A stretch of DNA of 64,000 nucleotides, from NCBI RefSeq assembly GCF_000963965.1, contig NZ_BAMX01000003.1, forward strand, positions 42,419 to 106,418, given 5' to 3'. Positions 37,906 to 47,303 of the stretch are shown piece by piece. Both the position numbers and the translations under genes were made by a program. Positions within the stretch are counted from its first letter, which is position 1, and each line of letters starts with the position of its first letter. The stretch comes from Acetobacter orientalis. GTDB taxonomy: Bacteria > Pseudomonadota > Alphaproteobacteria > Acetobacterales > Acetobacteraceae. The notes beneath the pieces were generated by a model. That model saw only the letters and a list, made by a program, of their open reading frames with translations. It made no database searches and was not told the DNA's origin.

Positions 37906-38005
37906 TGTGTGTCTCTCTACTAAAAACATAAGTCGGTTGCAGTGCTTTACACGACGCACCCACCAACCGACCCTCACCCGGTTCTAGGCACCCCCTCAGC
38001 AAGCC

Positions 38006-38707
38006 ATGACCCCACCGCCAGCAGAACTCCTTATTGGCTCTCTCAAAGTGCCCCTTATCTGGCGCACCTCACCCCGTGCACGTCGCCTTTCTGCCCGCCT
38101 AGACCCCAAAAAGCGGGCACTTATTGTCAATTGCCCTCCCCATTATCCACAACAAGCCGCTCTCGCTTTTTTACAGACCCAACAGAAATGGATTCTAGAG
38201 CGGTTTCAAAAACTCTCGTCACAAACAATTTCTTTTGCCCACGAAGGCATTATTCCCATTGAAGGCAAACCCTATACCATTACGCACCAGCCCAACGCAC
38301 GCAGTGGTGTCTGGGTTGAGGGCAATACACTTTGCGTGAGTGGCCAAAGCGAATTTATTGCAAGGCGGGTCATAGATTTTCTAAAAAAACGTGCGCGCGC
38401 ACTTCTTACACAAGAACTGCACCACGCAGCCCATGCAGCAGCCCTCTGCCCGAGCAAACTCGACATTAGAGATACCGCAAGCCGATGGGGCAGTTGCAAC
38501 AGTGCTGGCCGCATCATGCTGTCTTGGCGTTTGGTCATGGCGCCCCTGCCTGTGCGCCACTACCTGATTGCCCACGAACTCGCCCACTTAAAACACATGA
38601 ACCACAGCCCTGCCTTCTGGGCTTATACAGACCATTTAACCCCTTACCGCCAGCAAGCAGAGGCATGGTTAAAGCTTTATGGCCCCGCTCTCTTGGGCGC
38701 GCAGTAA
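38006..38707 (+). CDS. YgjP-like metallopeptidase-domain protein
   Basis: The 233-aa protein belongs to the YgjP/DUF45 family with an SprT-like zinc-peptidase fold. The zinc site is HELAHLKHMNHSPAFW (HExxH with a downstream histidine); upstream SRWGSCNSAGRIMLSWRLVMAP is the family signature. It is cytoplasmic with no signal. Substrate unknown. It is the last core gene before the tRNA-Leu integration site. Confidence 0.9.
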   Translation: MTPPPAELLIGSLKVPLIWRTSPRARRLSARLDPKKRALIVNCPPHYPQQAALAFLQTQQKWILERFQKLSSQTISFAHEGIIPIEGKPYTITHQPNARSGVWVEGNTLCVSGQSEFIARRVIDFLKKRARALLTQELHHAAHAAALCPSKLDIRDTASRWGSCNSAGRIMLSWRLVMAPLPVRHYLIAHELAHLKHMNHSPAFWAYTDHLTPYRQQAEAWLKLYGPALLGAQ

Positions 38708-38796
38708 ATTCCCTCTTGCCGCAACGCACCAACATGCTAAAACCCACCTCACTAAACGCCCACCACGCACAATCCACCTACTGGATTATGCCCTAA

Positions 38797-38879
38797 GCGA
38801 ACTTGGCGGAATGGTAGACGCAGGAGACTTAAAATCTCCAGCCCGTAAGGGCGTGCGGGTTCGAGTCCCGCAGTTCGCA
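38797..38879 (+). tRNA. tRNA-Leu (TAA), integration target
   Basis: Acceptor GCGAACT/AGTTCGC with discriminator A, anticodon stem GGAGA/TCTCC with loop CTTAAAA (anticodon TAA), a class II variable arm (GCCCGTAAGGGCGT) and T arm TGCGGG-TTCGAGT-CCCGCA. CCA is not encoded here (TACC follows), whereas the two downstream att copies keep CCA. The original 3' flank has therefore been displaced by island integration. Confidence 0.96.
38857..38879 (+). other. att site 1 (tRNA-Leu 3' end)
   Basis: The last 23 bases of tRNA-Leu (GGGTTCGAG...GTTCGCA) recur exactly at 45579-45601 and 50682-50704. Integration of tyrosine-integrase elements into the tRNA 3' end leaves such direct repeats. This copy is the left end of island 1. 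Confidence 0.9.
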
Positions 38880-38948
38880 TACCTTAAGGTGTTGATTTTA
38901 TTGAGAAACCCTGAAAGCGGTGAAGTGTAAACCCGCTTCTCCATAGTC

Positions 38949-38967
38949 CTTCTCCAAACTGGAGAAG
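38949..38967 (+). promoter_or_regulatory. Hairpin sequestering the integrase 1 ribosome-binding site
   Basis: CTTCTCC-AAACT-GGAGAAG is a perfect seven-base stem. Its 3' arm GGAGAAG is the ribosome-binding site of the integrase at 38974. An equivalent hairpin precedes integrase 2. Confidence 0.6.
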
Positions 38968-38973
38968 TTCTCA

Positions 38974-40599
38974 ATGCTGGCTCTCGTGGGCACCCATTAC
39001 CATTTCCGGCGCGTCGTCCCCGTTGCCTTATGGCCCCTCTTCGGCAAAACTGAATTCTGGATTTCCCTCAAAACGGGGAACAAATCAGAAGCCCGCCTCT
39101 CTGCCATGGCCCTCCATGCCCAGACCAGTGCGCTATTTAGAACGGCCCGCCTCATGACTGACCCAGCCCAGAAGAAACCCATCACCAAAGACGACCTTCT
39201 GGCCCTGTATGAAGACATCATCAAACAGCAGGAAAAGGTCATAGAAAACAGCGAACGCGCTGCCGCAGGGCAACTCAAACTTGAGCGCTACCGTGCCAGC
39301 ATGACCCGCTATGCAGACCTGCTCAAGACAAGAGCCTTCATTGCCTATTCTTCTGAGGCGTTGGAACGTCTGAACCAGAACATGATAAAACTGCGCAAGG
39401 ACATGATAACGGGCACGATGCAAGACAAGGCCAGCCTTGCCCGCAAGACCGAAGAGATAGAGCGGCTTCATGCCACTCTAGTCAAACTGTTCCAGACTGG
39501 CCCTGCCCTCTCTCAGGCTCCCGGTGCAGTGCCACCGTCCCATCAGTTGGCACCCCCTACACCGTCTCCGGCACCAGTTCTCCCAACCTCCCCACGCCTG
39601 ACGGAAGCCCTTCAGCTTGCCTTGCTGGCAGACAGCCAGAAAAGTGAAGCTACCAAGAAAGAAACCGCCCGCACGGTAGCACTCTTTGTGCAGGCTTTTG
39701 GCGATAAGCCGGTTAAAGAAATTACCGGGCGCGTCGCTGGGGAGTTTAGAGACCTGCTTTTCTCCCTCCCGACCTCCTACGCCAAAGGCAAGCAGGACTT
39801 GGATTTAAACGCTGAGGTCGAACGGGCACAGGAGTTTGACCTGCCGACCCTCAGTGGCAAAAGCGTGAAGAACCACTTCATGCGGTTCTCAGCCCTGTGG
39901 AACCAGCTTATCCGTCGTGAGATTGCAGAGAAGAACCCTTGGAGCAACTGGGACTTTGACCTGACTAAACGGAACCCGCGCAGGGCATGGACAGATGATG
40001 AACTGGCCCTGCTGTCGTCTTCAGTCTGGACATGCAACACCATCTCGCAAGCAACCTTTGCAGGCATTACACTGGTTGCTGCCTATAGCGGTATGAGACT
40101 GGGAGAAATCTGCAACCTGAGGAATGAGGATATTCAGGAGGTTGATGGTATCCCCTGCTTCCTTCTCCGCCCCCACCCCGAGGATAAGTGGACACCCAAG
40201 ACAGAAGCAGGCACCCGGAATGTGCCCATCCATAGTGCTTTGTTGGAATGGGGCATTCTAGACTTCAAGAAAGACAGTGAGAAATTCCTATTCTCGGAAC
40301 TGAAAACCCCAAAAAGCGGCCCACGTGGTACAGACTTTGGCCGGAACTTCTCAAAATTCAAAACAACGATTGGCCTACCTGCCGCCATCACGTTCCACAG
40401 TTTCCGACACACTGTGTCTACCCGTCTTCGTAATCAGGCAGGAGACCTGAGAGAACTGTGGATTGATGCCCTACTCGGTCACGAAGCGAGCCATAAAAGT
40501 CAAGGAGCCACCACCTATCTCTCAGGTATTATCACCGAAAATCTGAAGCATACCGTGGAGGTCATTAGGTATCCGACACTCTGTTTAATCAAAAAATAA
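38974..40599 (+). CDS. Island 1 tyrosine integrase
   Basis: The 541-aa protein opens MLALVGTHYHFRRVVPVALW, the N-terminal domain seen in DUF6538-type integrases. A helical/coiled region (60-180) and a SAM-like core-binding domain follow, then the catalytic domain: arginine in YSGMRLGEICNLR, lysine in PKTEAGTRNVPIH, HSFRHTVSTRLRN, LLGHEASHKSQG and the nucleophile tyrosine in TTYLSGI. It begins 95 bases past att 1 and points into island 1, the usual place for a tRNA-targeting integrase. Relatives lie at 45694 and 50810. Confidence 0.93.
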   Translation: MLALVGTHYHFRRVVPVALWPLFGKTEFWISLKTGNKSEARLSAMALHAQTSALFRTARLMTDPAQKKPITKDDLLALYEDIIKQQEKVIENSERAAAGQLKLERYRASMTRYADLLKTRAFIAYSSEALERLNQNMIKLRKDMITGTMQDKASLARKTEEIERLHATLVKLFQTGPALSQAPGAVPPSHQLAPPTPSPAPVLPTSPRLTEALQLALLADSQKSEATKKETARTVALFVQAFGDKPVKEITGRVAGEFRDLLFSLPTSYAKGKQDLDLNAEVERAQEFDLPTLSGKSVKNHFMRFSALWNQLIRREIAEKNPWSNWDFDLTKRNPRRAWTDDELALLSSSVWTCNTISQATFAGITLVAAYSGMRLGEICNLRNEDIQEVDGIPCFLLRPHPEDKWTPKTEAGTRNVPIHSALLEWGILDFKKDSEKFLFSELKTPKSGPRGTDFGRNFSKFKTTIGLPAAITFHSFRHTVSTRLRNQAGDLRELWIDALLGHEASHKSQGATTYLSGIITENLKHTVEVIRYPTLCLIKK

Positions 40600-40630
40600 T
40601 TTTATTATGTGGGAAAAATGGTAAATATTT

Positions 40631-40670
<40 letters not shown>

Positions 40671-40765
40671 ATAATGGTAAATATATCATAAATTATTATT
40701 TTTAATTTAGTATTGGTGCATGAATATTTTATAGGGTTTCCGATTTAACGCAAACATGATATCAA

Positions 40766-42235
40766 ATGGGTATTAATTTAGTTTCGGAACGGAAAATGGA
40801 CACGATACCCCACCTCATTACCACAAAGGATGCCGCACAGAAAATTGGGATTTCGGAACAACGAGTACGTTCATTAATGCGTTCAGGCAATTTACAAGGT
40901 CAACAAATTGGCAAGCAATGGTTGACCACAGAGGATGCCATAAAAGTCTATTTGAAGAATAGAACTCGTGAACCTGTAGCAGATCAAATATGCCGCTTCC
41001 CCCACCATTCTAGCATTAAAGCATTATCATTTTTTTCTGGAGCAATGGGACTGGATCTTGGCTTAGAGAACGCTGGCATACCTATCCGAATGGCTTGTGA
41101 AATCGATAAACTATGCCGACAAACAATTATAAAGAATCGACCAGATATTGGTCTTATAGGCAATATTTGGGAATACACAGCTAAAGAAATACGTGAATTC
41201 TCTGGTTTAAGTCCCACAGAAGACATTGACGTTATAGTTGGTGGCCCACCTTGCCAAACATTCTCTACAGCAGGAACTCGTCGAGGCTTTCATGACTCTA
41301 GAGGAAACGCCTTGCTTAAGTATATCGACTTAATTTTAGAGCTAAAACCTAAGTTTGCCGTCATTGAGAATGTACGCGGCTTACTTTCCGCTCCCATGGT
41401 GCATACCCCCCACGCAAAAAGAGGATCAAATTGGCAGCCAACCCCGGAAGAACAATCCGGTGGGGCTTTAATGCATATTCTCAAAACTCTACAAAGCGCA
41501 GGCTATGGAGTATCATTCAATCTTTATAACGCAGCCAACTTTGGGGTGCCACAATCGCGGGAACGAGTAGTTTTAATCTGCTCACGAGATGGTAAAAAAC
41601 TACCATACTTAACGCCGACTCACTCGCAAAAAGGTGATTTTGGTTTACCTAAATGGAGAACTTTTGCAGAAGCAGTGAAAGACCTTGACCCCAAAAACTG
41701 TGACCACGCGAAGTTCCCAGAGTCACGAGTGAATTTTTATAAACTTTTAAAGCCTGGGCAATATTGGAAACATTTACCTAAAGAGCTGCATCGTGCAGCA
41801 CTAGGTAACTCACTAGACTCAGGCGGGGGTAAAACCGGATTTTTGAGACGTCTAGACTGGGAAAAACCTTCCTGCACCCTTGTCACTTCTCCTATTATGC
41901 CAGCAACAGACATATGTCACCCGGTTGAAAATCGTCCACTATCTGTGCAAGAGTATGCGCGTATTCAACAATTTCCAGATAGTTGGATTTTTTGTGGTTC
42001 CATTACTGATCAATATAGACAAATAGGTAATGCCGTTCCTGTCGGACTTGGTGAAGCTATAGGACGTACCATTTTAGCCCATATTGCAGGCCAAGAAAAA
42101 AGACCTCCAGCTAACTTTCCATTTAGTCGTTACAAAGACACTAATGACACTTCATGGGCGCATAAAATGAATACCAATATAGAAACCCAACATAGTACAT
42201 TACAAAAAAATCTTTTCTCCCATGAGCCCCTTTAA
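40766..42235 (+). CDS. DNA cytosine-5 methyltransferase with N-terminal HTH
   Basis: A 489-aa type II modification enzyme. Residues 10-60 form an excisionase/MerR-like helix-turn-helix (LITTKDAAQKIGISEQRVRSLMRSGNLQGQQIGKQW). The C5 core follows: FFSGAMGLDLGLENAG (motif I), GGPPCQTFSTAG (motif IV with the catalytic cysteine), FAVIENVRGLL (motif VI) and QIGNAVPVGLGEAIG (motif X). The convergent gene is a SinI-like nuclease, so GGWCC is the likely target, by inference. A second ATG at 40796 behind GGAACGGAAA may be the real start. The gene is AT-richer than its surroundings. Confidence 0.92.
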   Translation: MGINLVSERKMDTIPHLITTKDAAQKIGISEQRVRSLMRSGNLQGQQIGKQWLTTEDAIKVYLKNRTREPVADQICRFPHHSSIKALSFFSGAMGLDLGLENAGIPIRMACEIDKLCRQTIIKNRPDIGLIGNIWEYTAKEIREFSGLSPTEDIDVIVGGPPCQTFSTAGTRRGFHDSRGNALLKYIDLILELKPKFAVIENVRGLLSAPMVHTPHAKRGSNWQPTPEEQSGGALMHILKTLQSAGYGVSFNLYNAANFGVPQSRERVVLICSRDGKKLPYLTPTHSQKGDFGLPKWRTFAEAVKDLDPKNCDHAKFPESRVNFYKLLKPGQYWKHLPKELHRAALGNSLDSGGGKTGFLRRLDWEKPSCTLVTSPIMPATDICHPVENRPLSVQEYARIQQFPDSWIFCGSITDQYRQIGNAVPVGLGEAIGRTILAHIAGQEKRPPANFPFSRYKDTNDTSWAHKMNTNIETQHSTLQKNLFSHEPL

Positions 42236-42912
42236 TTTAATGACTGCAAGTATTTTGTTACAAACTCCTTAAAACCCTCTTCAGAAAGCAAAGATGCTAA
42301 CGTGGGGTCTGGAAAGGCCCCCCAATTTGAACCGATTTTTCTTGAAAATGTTCTGTGCCATTTTTTAATATCTGTTCCCAATCGAATTGCACTTGAAGAA
42401 GAATTTTCAGAATTATCTCTGTTTTTAACTTGCAATGAAGTCCATACTTCCTCCCTATCTGATGGTGGCTTTATAAAATCTACTGCTTTAACTATTGCTC
42501 CAGAACACCATATCCATCCCCTTGGTTCTAAAATAGAGGCAATATAACGTTCTAGTAAATCCCCAACAATATTCTCAGCTCCCATCGATAGGGCATGTTC
42601 ACGCTGAATACGTCCGGTATCTGCTTCGGATATTTCAAAGTATGAAACAAGTATAACTGAGACCATCTCATCAGGTATAGTTTTAGGAGGCTTTGGCTTT
42701 TTAGGGACTCGCCCTTCAGAAAAGACTCGTGCCTGTTTCCGAATATATTCGACCGATCCTATCGAAGCAGAAGAACACCCACGTGGAGTAGATGCAGCTG
42801 TTGGGTAAAGAGAAAGAAACTTAATTAATTGAACATATGCATATACCAAATCGTTATTAACTTTGCTCATTTCATCAGCGGCAATATGAGCAGCACTTTC
42901 TACAAATTTCAT
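42232..42912 (-). CDS. SinI-like type II restriction endonuclease
   Basis: A 226-aa protein convergent with the methyltransferase, their stop codons overlapping by 4 bases. I recognise the SinI family by segments such as MSMGAENIVGDLLERYIASILEPRGWIWCSG and KAVDFIKPPSDREEVWTSLQVKNRDNSENSSSSAIR; the E...D...QVK spacing fits a PD-(D/E)XK nuclease core. SinI cuts GGWCC. Assignment is from memory of the family and would be confirmed by a profile search. Low GC indicates transfer with the island. Confidence 0.75.
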   Translation of the reverse strand: MKFVESAAHIAADEMSKVNNDLVYAYVQLIKFLSLYPTAASTPRGCSSASIGSVEYIRKQARVFSEGRVPKKPKPPKTIPDEMVSVILVSYFEISEADTGRIQREHALSMGAENIVGDLLERYIASILEPRGWIWCSGAIVKAVDFIKPPSDREEVWTSLQVKNRDNSENSSSSAIRLGTDIKKWHRTFSRKIGSNWGAFPDPTLASLLSEEGFKEFVTKYLQSLN

Positions 42913-43154
42913 AGCGTTCTCCTTATATTAAAAAAATACACTATGAAAATAAAAGAACAAGCCTTCCCTCCCCCATAAGCCCCTTACACTCAACTCTAAG
43001 CTAAAGATTTTACAAAAAATGAAAAACTAAATTGGGTATATCCTTCTAGATATTATATCATAAAAAATTATCTTTGTGTCTACCAAATAGCTTGTTCTTT
43101 TTTCGTTCTTTGCATGGAAATAGATTACCTTAATCTCCATGGGGTTTGTGTCAG
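42913..43154. promoter_or_regulatory. AT-rich leader between the nuclease gene and oriT-like site
   Basis: About 240 AT-rich bases hold the minus-strand promoter of the endonuclease. No gene or notable repeat is visible. Confidence 0.4.
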
Positions 43155-43233
43155 GAGCCAGCAGTGTCCAATGGCTACCCGTTGGGTGCCTTGGACAAGC
43201 TGGCAAGGGGGAGTACCTCCCCCGTTGACCCCC
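43155..43233. other. oriT-like site of island 1
   Basis: The site begins GAGCCAGCAGTGTC, has an imperfect dyad CCAATGG-CTAC-CCGTTGG, a perfect palindrome GGGGGAG-TAC-CTCCCCC, and ends CCCCCGTTGACCCCC. It lies 22 bases before mobC, the usual place for a transfer origin. The same arrangement recurs in island 2 at 47072. Confidence 0.7.
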
Positions 43234-43254
43234 GCAAATAAGGAGACTGAAACC

Positions 43255-43608
43255 ATGCCTGAAATCCGAACGTCCCGCCTCTCCGTCAGGGCCAGACCCG
43301 ACGAACTCGACCGCTGGCAAGTTGTCGCCAGACGGGCCGGGCACCATACTACCGCCGGGTGGATACGCGCTCTCTTGCGTGATGCCGAGTTCGCAGGCCA
43401 AGAGGGTGACCAACTCCTTGCTGAACTCAGAGGCCTACGAGGAGACCTTGCCCGTATTGGCAACAACCTCAACCAACTGGCCCACGCTGCCAATCGTGGC
43501 GAAGCGGTGGCCTGTGCCGCCACTTTGGACGACGTCGACGCCCTGAAAGACCGGACGGACAGACTGTTGCGCCGTATCCGCCCCGCTTCCCGGCAGACGA
43601 TACATTGA
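43255..43608 (+). CDS. mobC: MobC-family relaxosome accessory protein
   Basis: The ATG at 43255 sits behind AAGGAGAC. The 117-aa product has a ribbon-helix-helix-like N terminus (RTSRLSVRARPDELDRWQVVARRAGHHTTAGWIRALL) and the MobC signature RGDLARIGNNLNQLAHAANRG. MobC binds near oriT and helps the relaxase nick it. The relaxase gene begins about 20 bases downstream. Confidence 0.88.
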   Translation: MPEIRTSRLSVRARPDELDRWQVVARRAGHHTTAGWIRALLRDAEFAGQEGDQLLAELRGLRGDLARIGNNLNQLAHAANRGEAVACAATLDDVDALKDRTDRLLRRIRPASRQTIH

Positions 43609-43632
43609 CCCTGCCCTCACAACTATGTGGCC

Positions 43633-45441
43633 ATGATTGTCAAGGAAACCCGCATCAAGATAAGCAGTGGCCATAAAGCCCTTGCCGCCCATGTCTTGCG
43701 GGGTGAGAAGAACGAAGCCATTCTGGTGCGTGAAGGCAGCGAATACTGGCTTAAAGACTGGGTTAAGGAAGCCAAACGTGAAGGCCTGACCTATGGCCTC
43801 CGTCACATCGCCTTCAATCCCGAACCGGCCATGTCAGACAATGAATTGTCAGAGTTTGCTGACCGGATTTGTGAGGAACTCAAGGCCGATAAAGCCTCTC
43901 GCGCCCTTATCCTTCACCAAAAAGACGGTAAGAGGCATGGACATCTTATTCTGCCTGAATGGCAGCATAACCATGTGTTGAGTAGCCGCTTCTCCTATAT
44001 GCGACTGGAGAAGGTCGCCCGGTTGGAAGAAATCAGGCTGGGGCATCCTTTAACGGCTGGGCGTCATGATACCGCTATTGCCAATGCTTTGCACAAAGAG
44101 GGCAAGCATCGCGAAGCCCAACTGGTGGAAGTTCTCATACCTGATGGTGCTCCCCTTCCCCGTGCCGCGTACACCTCTCAGGCACGCCGCATGACAGAAC
44201 GACAGGCTTTGGATTTACCGGCTTTAAAGAAAGAAATTGCCGCCCTCTGGCAGCGTTCCGGCGAAAAACTCCCTGCCTTCCGCCGTCTATTACAAGAAAA
44301 GGGCCTTGTGATGCGTGAAGGCGATAGAAGCACCACCAGACCGGGTGCCCATATCATTGAAACAGCGGACGGCACTCTGATTGGTTCTTTTACCCGCCTG
44401 ACCAAAATACGCATGAAAGACTTCCGTGCGCTTCTGATGCAGGAGGCCCTGCCAGCAGAAGAGCCCCACCCTGTGTGCCCAGTTGCCGCCCGTGCCTGCC
44501 GGTTAAGCCCGCTCAGCGCCAGACCGCCCCGCGTCTTGCCACCGGATGCCATGATTATCCCACTGCGTAGAGGGCCAAGGTCTCGTCCTACCGTGACTTC
44601 TCTCCATCAAACCAAAAACCTTAACCCCGGCTTTGCCCATTACCTAATAGACTGGAAAAAAGAGGTGACACGATGTGAACAGATTATCCGCCAGAACCCT
44701 TTATCGCTGTATGGGCCAGTCCCAACACGCGACCAAGTCTTCCAAAATATCTTACGCGAAATAAGGCCCCTTCGGATAAAACTGAAAAAGGCTAAGGAAA
44801 CACTCGACTTAGCACATCAGGAACGTGAAGCCGCTTATGCCTCCTTATTGGGAGGTTTAACCGGACGACGGCACAAGGCCGATGAGGCTTTTGAAAAAGC
44901 CCTGCTTATCCTTACTGAGATACTCCGTTACCTCATTGAGACCTTACTTTACCTGTTTGGCCTGAGAGCAACGCCGCCCCATCCTCTGACCTTGCCGGTG
45001 CCCACAGCACGGGAACGGGATTTGGAAAACTACTATGACCAGAAGAAGAAATACATCTCAGTTCTTCTTGATAAAGAAAGAACCCTCGCTTTACTGAGGA
45101 CCCTTTATCAAAAATCCATGGCGCAGAGGAAAGAAGAGCAAAAGAATGCTGAGACTGCCTACAAACCTACCCTCGAAGCCGCTCAAAACCGCTTACACCA
45201 CCTCAGGCAACTCCCCGGCCTGCACAAAGACCTTGATAAAACCACACGGAAAGCCCTCTTCCGTGCCCAGCATACAGGACAGCTCGAACAAGCCCTCAAG
45301 ATTTTACAAACATACGCCCTTAAAACAGACCAACTTCAAAACAAGTTTTTCAAGCCGGAAACAGAAGCCACAACTCGACAAAAACCCGCACCGAACCCGC
45401 AGACCAACCGCCGCCCCTCTGTCACCCCCTCACCTTTTTGA
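43633..45441 (+). CDS. mobA: MobA-type relaxase
   Basis: About 602 aa, from the ATG at 43633 (a GTG two codons earlier is also possible). The N-terminal relaxase domain includes TYGLRHIAFNPEP, a helix NELSEFADRICEELKADKASRALILHQKDGKRHGHLILPE with the metal-binding HGH, then the VARLEEIRLGHPLTAGRHD region. A long coiled-coil, basic C-terminal part follows, with a hydrophobic segment near 435-455. The relaxase nicks oriT and leads the strand through a conjugative channel supplied by another element, since the island has no transfer apparatus. It is thus mobilisable rather than conjugative. Confidence 0.88.
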   Translation: MIVKETRIKISSGHKALAAHVLRGEKNEAILVREGSEYWLKDWVKEAKREGLTYGLRHIAFNPEPAMSDNELSEFADRICEELKADKASRALILHQKDGKRHGHLILPEWQHNHVLSSRFSYMRLEKVARLEEIRLGHPLTAGRHDTAIANALHKEGKHREAQLVEVLIPDGAPLPRAAYTSQARRMTERQALDLPALKKEIAALWQRSGEKLPAFRRLLQEKGLVMREGDRSTTRPGAHIIETADGTLIGSFTRLTKIRMKDFRALLMQEALPAEEPHPVCPVAARACRLSPLSARPPRVLPPDAMIIPLRRGPRSRPTVTSLHQTKNLNPGFAHYLIDWKKEVTRCEQIIRQNPLSLYGPVPTRDQVFQNILREIRPLRIKLKKAKETLDLAHQEREAAYASLLGGLTGRRHKADEAFEKALLILTEILRYLIETLLYLFGLRATPPHPLTLPVPTARERDLENYYDQKKKYISVLLDKERTLALLRTLYQKSMAQRKEEQKNAETAYKPTLEAAQNRLHHLRQLPGLHKDLDKTTRKALFRAQHTGQLEQALKILQTYALKTDQLQNKFFKPETEATTRQKPAPNPQTNRRPSVTPSPF

Positions 45442-45578
45442 ACGTTTTGGGAAGTCTCTTGACGAGAACTTGTTTCTTCTCCAAAGTGTTTCTCATAAAT
45501 CGTTACCAAGAAGGACGTCTTTTAGCGTTTTCCTTGATGAAATCAGCAAGGTTTTGAACGCAACTCACCCGCATCTCA

Positions 45579-45601
45579 GGGTTCGAGTCCCGCAGTTCGC
45601 A
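45579..45601 (+). other. att site 2 (island 1/island 2 junction)
   Basis: An exact 23-base copy of the tRNA-Leu 3' end, followed by CCACAG, so a CCA end is preserved. Integrase 2 starts 92 bases on. It is the right end of island 1 and the left end of island 2. Confidence 0.9.
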
Positions 45602-45670
45602 CCACAGACACCTGAAATAGCACGATTTTTCGGCTGAATGAGGGGCAAAGGCTGTCTTTGCTCCATCGTC

Positions 45671-45688
45671 CTTCCCCACCGAGGGAAG
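45671..45688 (+). promoter_or_regulatory. Hairpin sequestering the integrase 2 ribosome-binding site
   Basis: CTTCCC-CACCGA-GGGAAG; the 3' arm is the purine-rich ribosome-binding site before the ATG at 45694. It parallels the hairpin before integrase 1 with different bases. Confidence 0.55.
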
Positions 45689-45693
45689 ATTTT

Positions 45694-47067
45694 ATGCTCC
45701 GTGTCCGAGGCACCACTTACCACTTCCGCCGTATCGTTCCCCCTGCCCTGCGAGCAGCCTTAAACCGGCGGGAAATCTGGGTTTCCCTAAAAACTGGCTA
45801 CCAGAATGAAGCCCGCAAACGCGCTTCTCTGCTTCACGCCAGAACCACAGAATTATTTTCTCAGGCCCATCTGGCCCTCTCTGAACCAGACGCTTTAAGC
45901 AGGCTTGAGGGACTGCGGGTTGCACTGCGGGATTTGCAGAGCGTGAACCTGCCTTCATCTACTCAGGAAACGGGGTCCGTGCCGGTGTCAGCACCGATGC
46001 CAAAACCCCGAACAGCAAAGAAACCGGCCAAAGCACCCAAAGCCCAACCTTTGATGCTCTCTGGTGCCCTGAAACGCTTTGTGCTGGATAATCCCCACGC
46101 CAGCGCCGATACGAAAAAGGCGACCCAGCGGGCTGTAGACCTGTTCCTGCAAGCCTTTGGAGATGCCCCCGTGTCCATTATTGGTGGTGAGAAGGCCGGA
46201 GCCTTCCGTGACCTGCTGTTTTCCCTTCCAGCATCACTTGGCAAACGCAAAAGCAGTCTTACCCTTGAAGAAGAAGCTCAGCGGGCCAGAGAGGAAGGTC
46301 TGTCAACTTTGAGTGGCAAGAGCGTTAAAAACCATATGATGCGCCTCTCCGCCCTATGGAACCAGTTACATCAGCGGGAACTGGTCACACGCAATCCTTG
46401 GACGGGCTGGAATTTCGAGAACGGACAGAAGACCATACGCAGAAGCTGGACGACAAAGGAACTCGCTTTGCTGGCCTCCGCCTCATGGCACAGCACGTCG
46501 GTGCCAGAAGAGACATTCAGGCTGGTTACATTGATTGCAGCTTATAGCGGAATGCGACTGGGTGAAATCTGCACCCTGCGGAAAGAAGACATCCAGACTG
46601 TCGACGGCATCCCCTGTTTTCTTATCAGACCCCATACCGAAACCGGCTGGGCACCGAAAACAGAAGCAGGCAACCGTATTGTTCCTGTCCACTCAAAACT
46701 CATTGAAGCCGGTGTGCTGATGCTGACAGAGACCACGGAAGGCCCCCACCTCATTCCCGGCTTGGAAACTTCAAAGCAAGGTATCAGGGGCGCAGCACTG
46801 GGCCGGGCTTTCTCGTTACTCAAAACCCGCATTGGTCTGCCCGCTGAAATTACATTCCACTCATTCCGGCACACCGTATCAACCCAACTCAGAAACGCAG
46901 ATGCCAATATCCGGGAGGTCTGGATTGACCGCTTACTCGGTCATGAAGCTACCCATAAAAGTCAGGGCACCACAACCTATCTGACAGGCATTTCAACAAC
47001 CAATCTGCAACAAACCGTAGAGGCCATAAGCTACCCAGAAACAGCCTTTGCAAACCAGATGATTTAA
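45694..47067 (+). CDS. Island 2 tyrosine integrase
   Basis: From the ATG at 45694 the 457-aa protein begins MLRVRGTTYHFRRIVPPALR, aligning with integrases 1 and 3. The catalytic residues are in YSGMRLGEICTLR, PKTEAGNRIVPVH, HSFRHTVSTQLRN, LLGHEATHKSQG and TTYLTGI. The coiled middle section is about 80 residues shorter than in the other two integrases. It is located just inside att 2 and points into island 2. Confidence 0.93.
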   Translation: MLRVRGTTYHFRRIVPPALRAALNRREIWVSLKTGYQNEARKRASLLHARTTELFSQAHLALSEPDALSRLEGLRVALRDLQSVNLPSSTQETGSVPVSAPMPKPRTAKKPAKAPKAQPLMLSGALKRFVLDNPHASADTKKATQRAVDLFLQAFGDAPVSIIGGEKAGAFRDLLFSLPASLGKRKSSLTLEEEAQRAREEGLSTLSGKSVKNHMMRLSALWNQLHQRELVTRNPWTGWNFENGQKTIRRSWTTKELALLASASWHSTSVPEETFRLVTLIAAYSGMRLGEICTLRKEDIQTVDGIPCFLIRPHTETGWAPKTEAGNRIVPVHSKLIEAGVLMLTETTEGPHLIPGLETSKQGIRGAALGRAFSLLKTRIGLPAEITFHSFRHTVSTQLRNADANIREVWIDRLLGHEATHKSQGTTTYLTGISTTNLQQTVEAISYPETAFANQMI

Positions 47068-47071
47068 AAGA

Positions 47072-47141
47072 GAGCCAGCAGTGTCGAATGGCTACCCATT
47101 CGACATCTGGCAAGGGGAAGATACCTCCCCCGTTGACCCCC
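47072..47141. other. oriT-like site of island 2, without a relaxase
   Basis: Begins GAGCCAGCAGTGTC like the island 1 site. It has a perfect dyad GTCGAATGG-CTAC-CCATTCGAC, then GGCAAGGGGAAGATACCTCC and CCCCCGTTGACCCCC. It follows the integrase stop after 4 bases. No mob gene is present on this island. Confidence 0.65.
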
Positions 47142-47303
47142 TAAAGCACAGAAACCTGTCCTTTTAACCTGCACCTTGCAGGGCAGTACATATATGGAAA
47201 AGAGGGGGTTCACGGGGGAGAGCATTGCTCTCCCTCTGACCAGTTTGCAAACCATCGGAACACAACGTGTCCGCTGGTTTGCACGGCTGGCTATATTTTA
47301 ACG

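Noticed and set aside
43027..43413. Minus-strand ORF containing GGQRGRYSPLPA, similar to one at 47064-47255 (GGQRGRYLPLAR)
   Set aside because: The likeness comes only from both reading through the shared oriT-like DNA; neither has other protein features.
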